Shown here in pieces: positions 1-6,953 of a DNA stretch of 13,407 bases. Every line of letters starts with the position of its first letter. Positions within the stretch are counted from its first letter, which is position 1. The position numbers and the translations under genes are program-made. Under the pieces are notes generated by a model. The model saw only the letters and a program-made list of their open reading frames with translations, was not told where the DNA came from and ran no database searches. This DNA comes from Armatimonadota bacterium (GTDB lineage Bacteria; Armatimonadota; Armatimonadia; Armatimonadales; Armatimonadaceae), in contig JACMIS010000225.1 in the NCBI GenBank assembly GCA_014381035.1, forward strand, positions 1 through 13,407, given 5' to 3'.

Positions 1-415
1 CGATGATCTCGTCGCGGTTCTTGTACTCCTCCGGCATCCACACTTGCCCGTAGACCATGTATAGATCCGGGTCGTCGGTGAACAAGGTCGCGATGTTTTC
101 TACCCAATCCTCGCCCACCGTGCAATCGTCGTCGGTGAACGCGATGATCTCGCCCCGCGCCTGAGCGATAGCCAGATTTCGGGCGAGTGATAAGCCGCGT
201 GTGTCGGTCGGGACATGTCGGAGAGAAACGCGCCCGTCCGCTTCGGCATGGCAGGACCGCACGACGTCGCGGGTAGCGTGGTCGTCGCTCTGATCAATCA
301 CAACCACCTCAAATGCCGTGTGACGGTTCGATAAAACACTACGCAGGGCGTGGACCAGTTCATCGGCGCGGTTACGTGTACAGATCAACACCGAAACGAT
401 GGGGCGGGATTGCAT
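1..415 (-). CDS. GT2 family glycosyltransferase, N-terminal part (cut by window edge)
   Basis: The first 138 residues of a family 2 glycosyltransferase are present; the rest lies beyond the left edge. The reading begins MQSRPIVSVLICTRNRADEL, the typical first beta strand of a GT-A fold nucleotide-sugar-binding domain. VVVIDQSDD follows near residues 37-45, then GLSLARNLAIAQARG (74-88) and the metal-binding DDD at 95-97 inside IAFTDDDC. Such enzymes transfer a sugar from a nucleotide donor on the cytosolic face of the membrane. The ATG lies 3 bases after the flippase stop, and a GGAGG sits about 11 bases upstream inside the end of the flippase gene, so it is the last visible gene of the EPS operon. 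Donor and acceptor cannot be told from this part. The family call is secure; the sugar specificity is unknown. Confidence 0.88.
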   Translation of the reverse strand, partial: MQSRPIVSVLICTRNRADELVHALRSVLSNRHTAFEVVVIDQSDDHATRDVVRSCHAEADGRVSLRHVPTDTRGLSLARNLAIAQARGEIIAFTDDDCTVGEDWVENIATLFTDDPDLYMVYGQVWMPEEYKNRDEII

Positions 416-418
416 CTT

Positions 419-1768
419 CTATATTGCCTCCGTAAGTTCGCTCCGTGACGAGCGTATATCCGACCCGGAGTTTTGCGGCGAAGCGAGTTCCGGCAAAAGA
501 ACGCGGGTATAGCAGACCAGCAAAAATAACTCCAGCAGTGCGCCGGCGGCGACCGCGCCGAACGCGCCGTTCTTCATAAAGTGTTCTCCCGCCCAGATGC
601 ACGCGCCGCAAACCGGGAACGCGAGGATGGCGGCGACAGCGGTGGCTTTGCCGAAGATAGCCTGCTTCCCCGCCGCAACCAGTGCTGTACCTACCGCCTG
701 TTGCGCGAACCATAATATCAGGACGCATCCCGTCAGTTTCAAAACAGGGACGCTCCCGGCGAACCCTGCCGGGTAGTGCAATACGCGCAACATCAGTTCG
801 GGCAATACGATCAGCACCAGGGCGATGGGCAACAGACAGACGAGTATAAGGACGAGCATACGACACACCGTTTGCGTGTAGCCGGTGCGGTCCCCGGCGT
901 GATGCTGGCGTGTCAGAATCGGTAGCATCGCCGCGGCAATCGCCACCGGTATCATCTGCGCCGTCCCCGCGAACCGCTTTGCCAGCCCGAACCAAGCGAT
1001 TGACTCAAGCGTCGAGAGCTTCGACATCAGCAACACGGACGACCCGTCGCCGTAGATCGAGATGAACACCATGGAAGAAAGGAAGGGTAAACCGGCGACG
1101 GCGAGGTCGCGGCAACCCGCGTACCACTTCGGGGGCGGGTCTCCGTCGGACGCTGGGGGCGTGTCGGGCAGGAAAGGGCGCAACGTACGCCACGCCAGAG
1201 TCGTAGAGATCACGGTGCCAATCAGGTACACGGCGACGAACGACCAGAGCGGCGCCTTGACATATACCAGCGCGATGGTGCCCACCGAAAACGCGATTTT
1301 TTCCGCCAGTGCCGATGCGTTCTGTTTGGGAAATTCCTCCAAGCCGCGCAACGCCGCCTGTAACGGTTCGGTAACGTTCCCCGCCACGTTGGCGACGAGA
1401 GCGATCACGATGACCAACCGCACGCTGTCCGTGTAGCCCAAAAGAAAAGTCGCCCCGGTGCCGATAGTCAGCACCAATAGACCGAGTAGACATCGCAAAA
1501 CCAGTGCCGCACGCACTAACTCGCCGACGCGCTCGGGCGTCCGGGCGATCTCGCGCACCAGCACGGTCGAGGTACCGAAGTTGACAAACACCGCGAGCGA
1601 TCCCGCGAATGCGGCGGCGAGAGTCAGCGTGCCCAGATTCTTCTCCCCTAAGTAACTCGGTAAAAAGAGGGTAACGCCCATCGTCATCGCCCAGGTCAGG
1701 GCTTGTGTCAGGAGTGTCGAGCCGACATTTCGCCCGAATTTACCGCGTAGAAGCGTGGTTATGTTCAT
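419..1768 (-). CDS. Wzx-type polysaccharide flippase (MATE/PST superfamily)
   Basis: A 449-residue integral membrane protein with about a dozen hydrophobic segments spread over its length. It starts MNITTLLRGKFGRNVGSTLL, which resembles the amphipathic N-terminus of the polysaccharide transporter (PST/RfbX) family. Its length fits the usual 420-500 residues. Such proteins translocate undecaprenyl-linked repeat units from the cytosolic to the periplasmic face of the inner membrane. Charged residues within the membrane part (for example around LRGLEEFPKQN and LAKRFAGT) are compatible with a transporter. The ATG is preceded by AAAGGAG with a 4-base spacer, inside the end of the upstream polymerase/ligase gene, and the two genes overlap by 29 bases. 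The hydrophilic C-terminal tail (last 20 residues or so) is probably cytosolic. Assignment rests on topology, length and operon context; no active-site motif exists for this family. Confidence 0.85.
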   Translation of the reverse strand: MNITTLLRGKFGRNVGSTLLTQALTWAMTMGVTLFLPSYLGEKNLGTLTLAAAFAGSLAVFVNFGTSTVLVREIARTPERVGELVRAALVLRCLLGLLVLTIGTGATFLLGYTDSVRLVIVIALVANVAGNVTEPLQAALRGLEEFPKQNASALAEKIAFSVGTIALVYVKAPLWSFVAVYLIGTVISTTLAWRTLRPFLPDTPPASDGDPPPKWYAGCRDLAVAGLPFLSSMVFISIYGDGSSVLLMSKLSTLESIAWFGLAKRFAGTAQMIPVAIAAAMLPILTRQHHAGDRTGYTQTVCRMLVLILVCLLPIALVLIVLPELMLRVLHYPAGFAGSVPVLKLTGCVLILWFAQQAVGTALVAAGKQAIFGKATAVAAILAFPVCGACIWAGEHFMKNGAFGAVAAGALLELFLLVCYTRVLLPELASPQNSGSDIRSSRSELTEAI

Positions 1769-3308
1769 GAGACTCCTTTCGCATATTTGTGCTGGTCTGG
1801 GGAGACGGCACGTAGACCGCGGCGAGCGAACCGACCCAGATCCCGGTGAACAGCATACTTCGGAAGTTCGAGAGTTGCAGATCGTACAGCCCGAATATCA
1901 GCAAGGCAACAAACGTCGCCAGGCAAAAGACGGCATGGGTGCGGACGGAAAGCACGATTCCTTCGTCGCGTGCCGCGTGGCAACACAGGATGATCGTGGA
2001 GCAGACCATGATCCAGAACGCGACGAAACCCACCGTGCCGACACGCATCCACACCCAGAGAATCTGGTTATGCGGGAGCAAGTCCCACCACTCGTAGGTG
2101 TCGCTGATGTCCGCTATCGCGACCACATGTAGCATCCGTTTCCCATAACCATAGCCCTGGACCGGGGCGAGGCGTATGGTCGCCATCTGATTCGCGTTCT
2201 CCGCGTCGCGATAAATGTTGGACGATGCGTCGCGTGCGTCAGGCTCGAAGTTGGAGCGTATCGCCCGCGCCGGTTGCGCGATGGCGGACTCGCTGTTTTT
2301 GAAAACATTGTAGTAAAGCGGACCGATAAGGACGCCCGCAAGTCCGATGGCCGCGATAGCGCGACGACAGCGGGGAAACGCCTTGTAGGCGGCGAACAGC
2401 ATCATCGGCAGGGCGATCAGAAGTGCGGCAGTCCCCGCACGCCGATTCGTGGCAAGATTGCCGAGGATGATGATGGGCAGGTTGAGCCACAGATATGTAC
2501 ACAAAGAGCGATACGCCGGGTCGCTCGCGAGGCTCAGCACGATCAACAGTAGCACATAGGCACCGAAGAAAAACGCCTCCTCGTGCGAGCCGACTCCCTG
2601 ATCCGGGAGCGGGAGTCCGCCGATAGTGACGTAGCGTCGGTAAGTATACAACGCGCCCTTCAAACTAACGCAGATCGCCATGACCCACCACAAGGTGCCG
2701 ACCTCCTTCGGGTTGCGCACCAGATGGACCGCCATAAAATAGGCGGCGGCGAAGTAGATCTGTGCACGCACCTCCTGAAGGGAGAGCTTAAAGTCGCCGC
2801 CCGTTGCCATCCCATTTATCCACCCCCATACGACAAAGAAGAGGTAGAGCGATACCGGGATAAGGAGCGGTCCCCCGCGCAAGGAAAAGGTTTTGGTGAA
2901 CACGGCGCGAATCAGCGAGCAGACTCCCGCCGTGATTAGTATTACCTCCACCAGATTAAAGGGGATTGCCTTGAAGTTGGCGTGTGCGTAGATCTGGAAG
3001 ATCGTGTTCACGTTCCAGAAAAACGGGACCCGTTCGGTCAGCGAATCGGCGTAGCCCGAGGGAAACAGTTCGAATAAACACGTCGCGGCGAACACTATAT
3101 ATAGTACCGAGCGTGCCGAACCCCACAGAACGACCGGGATCGCTAGCGAAAGGATCAGTACCACCGGCAACAGCGGGCTATCGAGCTGAAACGCCGTGTA
3201 CGCCGCACCGAGAGCCAGAGACAGCAGAATGCTGCCGACGAGCAGCCCGCGTTCGCGTGCTTTTTTAGAGTTTGTGAAGGTCGCGATACTGGTGTTGCCT
3301 ACGATCAT
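1740..3308 (-). CDS. Wzy/WaaL-type O-antigen polymerase or ligase
   Basis: A 522-residue polytopic membrane protein with about a dozen hydrophobic segments and one large hydrophilic loop at roughly residues 335-410, a layout typical of the O-antigen ligase/polymerase (Wzy_C) family. In or just after that loop is LPHNQILWVWMRVGTVGF (411-428). Its His413-Asn414 matches the conserved HN motif that follows the large periplasmic loop in WaaL and related enzymes. An arginine pair in NRRAGTAALLI (288-298) resembles the other conserved arginine region. Function is polymerisation of lipid-linked repeat units, or ligation to an acceptor, on the periplasmic face. The start is the ATG at 3308, with GGAGGT about 9 bases upstream; the longer open frame upstream is a shadow of the hydrolase gene. 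That ATG overlaps the hydrolase stop as ATGA. Polymerase versus ligase cannot be decided from sequence; operon context favours polymerase. Confidence 0.8.
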   Translation of the reverse strand: MIVGNTSIATFTNSKKARERGLLVGSILLSLALGAAYTAFQLDSPLLPVVLILSLAIPVVLWGSARSVLYIVFAATCLFELFPSGYADSLTERVPFFWNVNTIFQIYAHANFKAIPFNLVEVILITAGVCSLIRAVFTKTFSLRGGPLLIPVSLYLFFVVWGWINGMATGGDFKLSLQEVRAQIYFAAAYFMAVHLVRNPKEVGTLWWVMAICVSLKGALYTYRRYVTIGGLPLPDQGVGSHEEAFFFGAYVLLLIVLSLASDPAYRSLCTYLWLNLPIIILGNLATNRRAGTAALLIALPMMLFAAYKAFPRCRRAIAAIGLAGVLIGPLYYNVFKNSESAIAQPARAIRSNFEPDARDASSNIYRDAENANQMATIRLAPVQGYGYGKRMLHVVAIADISDTYEWWDLLPHNQILWVWMRVGTVGFVAFWIMVCSTIILCCHAARDEGIVLSVRTHAVFCLATFVALLIFGLYDLQLSNFRSMLFTGIWVGSLAAVYVPSPQTSTNMRKESHEHNHASTR

Positions 3309-5545
3309 CGCCCTGTGCCACCTCCGATTCGTAGCAACACTGCAGAGTAAGGCGGCAGGGAAACATTCATCGCGCTGTTTTGGATGCGCGGCGCGGTGCT
3401 CATTGTCAGGGTGGCTTCGTCCGCCGTGAGCCGGTACAGGATCGGCACTGTGTTTTCGCCCGCGTTCCGTAGCGTGATCGGTACGGTCACGGTCGCCTTG
3501 CGCATTTTGTTGATTAACAACACGGTCATGACCCCGGTTTTGCTGTCGGTGGCGGCGAAGGCGGCGACCCGCGTCGGATCCGCACTCTTCGCGGCGCACG
3601 ACACGTCGCCGAAGCCGTGTCCCCGACCGTCCGCGTTCCGAAGTAGCTGGAACGCCCGATGCCCCGGCGTTCCCGGCCGGGGAAATGTCCAGTAGTTCGC
3701 CAGATACACCCCTTCGCGCCCGAAGATCGCCAGTGTTTCCAGCACGGCGAGTCCGCCGGAAATGTCGTTATCCGCGCCGAAGTTCCACTCCGTGATGCCG
3801 ATCTTCGTGCCGGGGTAGTTGTCGGCGATCCATCCCTTGAGGCGCGGAATAAGATAGACCGGCTCACCGATCCACGATTCGTCTTTGTACGTTGGGTCCC
3901 ACAGAGAGCGGGTGGAACGTAACCTGCGGTCGCGCGTGGGGGTGTCGGCGGCGTTCGAGTAGAGACCGGGTCCCTGCGGATAATAGTGCACGTCTAAAAT
4001 ATCGAGCGTGCGCCGCCCGACCGTCCGGTCATGTTCGCGCACCTTGTGCAGAAACCACGCCAGGAACGGCTCTCCGCCGTGGGCGGTCCGGTCGGCGTGG
4101 GTGCGGTAGTTATCATCACCCCGGTCCAATGCGGAGTAGAAATACCCCGTCCATCCCCAGGAAACCGGCCCGGTTATCATCGCGGAAGCGTCCACGTCCT
4201 TGACAGCGTTCGCGTATTCCAGGAAATTCGCCAGGGTATCGTCGTAACCCATCCGCGCCGGATGCACATCGGTGTGTGTGTTGCTCCAAAGATCGGGCTC
4301 GTTATCCATGGCGTAGATCGGGACGCCGCCCTTCGCCGCAGTCCCATGCGTCGCGACCAGATGACGCACCCAGGCGTCCTGAGCGACATCGCCGGGAAGG
4401 GCGTCCGCCTCTCGTGCTACGGAACGGACACTAGTTCGCGCACGGTTCTCGCTCGGGTCATATCCGGCTATGCCACCGGAAGCGTATCCCGTGAGGGCGG
4501 GTCCGCCGTCCTTCGGGACATCGAGGGATCGGTTATTTTTGTTGCCGTCTTTGGAGACCCAGCCGATAGTCGGGATTGTCAGCACCGTCGCGATGCCGGA
4601 CGCTCGGTTTGCACGAACGAAGTCATCCACCGCCGCACCGGGCGATCTTTTGGGCTGGTTGTCGCCGCCGTTGCGGAACTCCCAGTCACGGGCGGCGTTT
4701 CCCGTGTTGGTGCGCCAATTGTAGCGGGTGTTCGGGTTACCCCCCCAGCGGTGGGAACCGATATGCCAGTCTTTCACGTCCTCGCCGGGTAGATGCGCGA
4801 TCCCGTAAATGAGCGGGCTGATGGGGTGCTTTTCCTGCGCACCATCTATCGTGACGGCGACCGTCGCTGCCAACGGTGCGGGTGGCACCGTGGTATCAGG
4901 GAGTAGGCGAATGTCGTCGAAGAATACATCGTCCTGCTTCTCTCCCTTCGCGTCCTGGATACAGAAACCGCTGATGCGAGTATTCGCCGCCCCGAGCGGC
5001 GCGAGCGGTACGACCACTTTTGTCCACCCATCCGACAACGCCGGGAGTTTCACCTTTTGACCGAAGGCGTTGTCGCCCGCCCTTGCTGCCACGATGTTGA
5101 GCGCGATCTCACCCGCCCCCCGGCGGTATACATACAGCTCGACCGCGCCGTAACCAGCGGTGTCGAACGGGGCGTGGTGAAGATAGATACCTTTGTAGGA
5201 TTCGGGCGACATAAAGAGCGCGTATCTCCCCGTCCGTACATTGGCATTGCTTTGAATCTGGCGTGTCGCCCACGACCAATCCTGCCAGCCGTCAGCCAGA
5301 CCCTCCGAATAGATCACCATCGGCTCGTCGGCACGCTCTGCGGCATGCGCTACGCCACCGCGCGACGAGAACAAGAAGTCCCGGAAGGCATGGTAGGCGT
5401 GTTTCGCCGGTTCCTGTAATCGGTGCGGAAGCGTTGTGCCTTTCGTCCGCCACACCCTGGCACCGAACCAGGCGAGCAGAAAAACCGGCGCGATAAAGAG
5501 CACCAGAAATCGGAGGAGATACACCCGTGATCGCGATGGTTTCAT
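3305..5545 (-). CDS. Membrane-anchored GH44-like endo-beta-glucanase with N-terminal jelly-roll-like domain
   Basis: A 746-residue secreted enzyme. Residues 8-28 form one hydrophobic helix after a basic N-terminus with no clear cleavage site, so it is probably anchored in the inner membrane facing the periplasm. Residues about 76-217 (VIYSEGLADGWQDWSW to VFFDDIRLLPD) look like a beta-sandwich, carbohydrate-binding-type domain. The catalytic region from about 230 has SPLIYGI (243-249), RWGGN (266-270), a second RYNW/NTGNAARDWEF block, DNEP (414-417), DVHYYP (518-523) and ITEWNFG (584-590). This order matches GH44, with Glu416 as likely acid/base and Glu586 as likely nucleophile. The C-terminus (about 650-740) looks like the beta-sandwich that accompanies the GH44 barrel. 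Known members cut beta-1,4-glucan or xyloglucan. The ATG overlaps the preceding 44-residue ORF (ATGA) and has no Shine-Dalgarno sequence, so coupled translation is likely. Family call from memory of motifs; substrate inferred. Confidence 0.82.
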   Translation of the reverse strand: MKPSRSRVYLLRFLVLFIAPVFLLAWFGARVWRTKGTTLPHRLQEPAKHAYHAFRDFLFSSRGGVAHAAERADEPMVIYSEGLADGWQDWSWATRQIQSNANVRTGRYALFMSPESYKGIYLHHAPFDTAGYGAVELYVYRRGAGEIALNIVAARAGDNAFGQKVKLPALSDGWTKVVVPLAPLGAANTRISGFCIQDAKGEKQDDVFFDDIRLLPDTTVPPAPLAATVAVTIDGAQEKHPISPLIYGIAHLPGEDVKDWHIGSHRWGGNPNTRYNWRTNTGNAARDWEFRNGGDNQPKRSPGAAVDDFVRANRASGIATVLTIPTIGWVSKDGNKNNRSLDVPKDGGPALTGYASGGIAGYDPSENRARTSVRSVAREADALPGDVAQDAWVRHLVATHGTAAKGGVPIYAMDNEPDLWSNTHTDVHPARMGYDDTLANFLEYANAVKDVDASAMITGPVSWGWTGYFYSALDRGDDNYRTHADRTAHGGEPFLAWFLHKVREHDRTVGRRTLDILDVHYYPQGPGLYSNAADTPTRDRRLRSTRSLWDPTYKDESWIGEPVYLIPRLKGWIADNYPGTKIGITEWNFGADNDISGGLAVLETLAIFGREGVYLANYWTFPRPGTPGHRAFQLLRNADGRGHGFGDVSCAAKSADPTRVAAFAATDSKTGVMTVLLINKMRKATVTVPITLRNAGENTVPILYRLTADEATLTMSTAPRIQNSAMNVSLPPYSAVLLRIGGGTGR

Positions 5546-5676
5546 GATTTGAAAAAATGGTACAGAACGACCAGGACGATCCAGCCGGTCAGTGCCGCCC
5601 ACAATGCGGGCGTCATGCGACGCGGGAATAAGCCGAACAGGAGTGCGGCACCCGCTATGGCGAGCACCAGATTCAC
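5542..5676 (-). CDS. Small two-helix membrane protein (44 aa), unknown function
   Basis: A GTG-started ORF of 44 residues between the membrane glycosyltransferase and the GH44-like hydrolase. It overlaps the former by GTGA and the latter by ATGA, so it fills the gap between them exactly. The product has two hydrophobic stretches, about residues 2-17 and 24-42, separated by PRR (18-20). This predicts a hairpin with the arginine loop on the cytosolic side. Two points support a real gene: the 4-base overlaps at both ends, and the lack of any purine-rich ribosome site before the hydrolase ATG, which would need ribosomes arriving from this ORF. A weak AAAGGGA lies upstream of the GTG. The same frame stays open far upstream inside the glycosyltransferase gene, so openness alone is no evidence. 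I do not recognise a family. It may be an accessory membrane subunit of either neighbour. Confidence 0.62.
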   Translation of the reverse strand: MNLVLAIAGAALLFGLFPRRMTPALWAALTGWIVLVVLYHFFKS

Positions 5677-6950
5677 TGCGGCACAGTCCCTTTCGGCGTG
5701 TTGCGGCGGGTGCGTACCCACTCGGGGGTGCGCGACGTAAGCGGCGAAACGATATACCGTGCGAACTTCCACAGGATATATACCGGCGCATGTAAAAGCG
5801 CGGCGAACGCCTCGCGGGATGCACCGGCGATGTACAACCCGGTTAACAGGTAGGCAATCAAGGCGGCAGGCAGGACTGCCGCGGCATACAAGTAAAACTG
5901 TGGCAACACGCCGAATGCGACCGCGACCGCGACCGCGATGCTCCACAGGAGACACAGCGCGAACAATTCGGCGAGCGGCGGGACAAGGAGTCGGACCCCC
6001 GCTTCGAACAATCGCAGATCGCGTCGGCGGAGACCGGCAAGAAGAAGGGGCGCGGCACGCTCTCGCACGAGAAGACGTCGCCCCTTCTCCCAGCGGTCGC
6101 GCTGAGAAGCCGCAGCGTCCGAAGCGACGGGCATTTGTGCCCGTACCCGCGCCTCGGGCGCGTAGCCGACGACGATGCCGTGGTTTGCCAGCAGGTCGAG
6201 CCCGTAGTCCAAATCCTCGGTGATGCTTCGACCGCTCCACGGAGCGACCTCCAGAACCGCGCGGGTGAAAGCCATCCCGTTCCCCTTCAAGTCGACGGAC
6301 AACCCGAGCGTCGCCAGCCCGAAGGGGCGCACATGGTTGACCAGATCGAACGCCCCCGCCATCAGGGCGGCACGCCACCCCTCGTCGGTGTTCAAAACCC
6401 CATACCGCCCCTGCACGGCACATCTTCCTTGCGCATCCCGCCCTTCCCCAAGGTTATGCATCAGGTGGCGAAGGAAATCCGGCGCGGCGAGCGTGTCGGC
6501 GTCTACGATGACAAACGCCTCGGAGGGGTCCGGTTCCGCGAGGAGCCGCCCGACCGCCCACGCCAGAGCATACCCTTTACCACGCTCATCGGGATTCGTT
6601 CGCTCCCACACAGCGACTCCGTGTTCGCGTGCGATGGACGCCGTGCCATCCGTGCAGTTGTCGGCGACAATCAGAATCCGAACGTGTCCGCCGTCGAACT
6701 CCTGGGCTAACAAACTCTGTATCGTCGCCGCGATAACGGGTTCCTCGTTGTGCGCGGGCACAATGACCGTCACGCGGCTGATGGCGTCCGGCACCGAGCC
6801 GGATGTGACGGACGCCTGCACACCACGGGCACGCCGCCGCGCTCCATACGCCGCCGCGCCGGATAGCAGAAGCAGGTACCCGACAGACGCGCTCGGAAAC
6901 GCGCCAGCCGTCGCGACGACCCATGCGGCTATCGCGGAAGCCATCGGCAC
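5673..6950 (-). CDS. Membrane GT2 glycosyltransferase with processive-type motifs (DxD, TED, QxxRW)
   Basis: A 425-residue enzyme with an N-terminal hydrophobic segment (about 10-35), a cytosolic GT-A domain (about 58-300) and C-terminal membrane helices (about 318-373, with a possible interfacial segment 385-403). Visible motifs are VTVIVPAHNEE (60-70), VADNCTDGT (95-103), the metal-binding DAD at 150-152, TED at 244-246 holding the likely catalytic base Asp246, and QRDRW at 283-287, the QxxRW signature of cellulose, chitin and hyaluronan synthases and related enzymes. It transfers sugars from a nucleotide donor at the inner membrane; whether it is processive is not settled by these motifs. 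The GTG start at 6950 is chosen because GGAGG lies 8 bases upstream; an in-frame ATG two codons later is less well placed. It begins 3 bases after the ATPase stop. A hexanucleotide repeat encodes alternating Ala-Val in a C-terminal helix. Confidence 0.87.
   Translation of the reverse strand: MPMASAIAAWVVATAGAFPSASVGYLLLLSGAAAYGARRRARGVQASVTSGSVPDAISRVTVIVPAHNEEPVIAATIQSLLAQEFDGGHVRILIVADNCTDGTASIAREHGVAVWERTNPDERGKGYALAWAVGRLLAEPDPSEAFVIVDADTLAAPDFLRHLMHNLGEGRDAQGRCAVQGRYGVLNTDEGWRAALMAGAFDLVNHVRPFGLATLGLSVDLKGNGMAFTRAVLEVAPWSGRSITEDLDYGLDLLANHGIVVGYAPEARVRAQMPVASDAAASQRDRWEKGRRLLVRERAAPLLLAGLRRRDLRLFEAGVRLLVPPLAELFALCLLWSIAVAVAVAFGVLPQFYLYAAAVLPAALIAYLLTGLYIAGASREAFAALLHAPVYILWKFARYIVSPLTSRTPEWVRTRRNTPKGTVPQ
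5917..5938. repeat. Hexanucleotide repeat (GCGACC)x3 plus GCGA
   Basis: A short in-frame tandem repeat inside the membrane glycosyltransferase gene encodes alternating Ala-Val residues of a C-terminal transmembrane helix (about residues 338-345). A change in copy number would add or remove two residues without shifting the frame. Confidence 0.6.
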
Positions 6951-6953
6951 CCG

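Noticed and set aside
3309..3599. Longer upstream extension of the polymerase/ligase reading frame.
   Set aside because: The added residues are a shadow of the hydrolase C-terminus; the ATG at 3308 has GGAGGT and an ATGA overlap.
4031..4792. A 253-codon plus-strand frame opposite the hydrolase gene.
   Set aside because: It lies antisense to a gene with clear catalytic motifs, has no recognisable domain and no ribosome site, and such antisense frames are common in GC-rich DNA.
5546..5824. Longer upstream extension of the hydrolase frame.
   Set aside because: The added residues overlap the glycosyltransferase and small ORF and have no signal character, whereas the ATG at 5545 gives a clean membrane anchor.
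5542..6423. A long open frame (about 290 codons, minus strand) that runs through the membrane glycosyltransferase gene and ends with the small membrane protein.
   Set aside because: Most of it is an Arg/Gly-rich shadow of the glycosyltransferase in another frame. Only its last 44 codons, from the GTG, look like a real protein.
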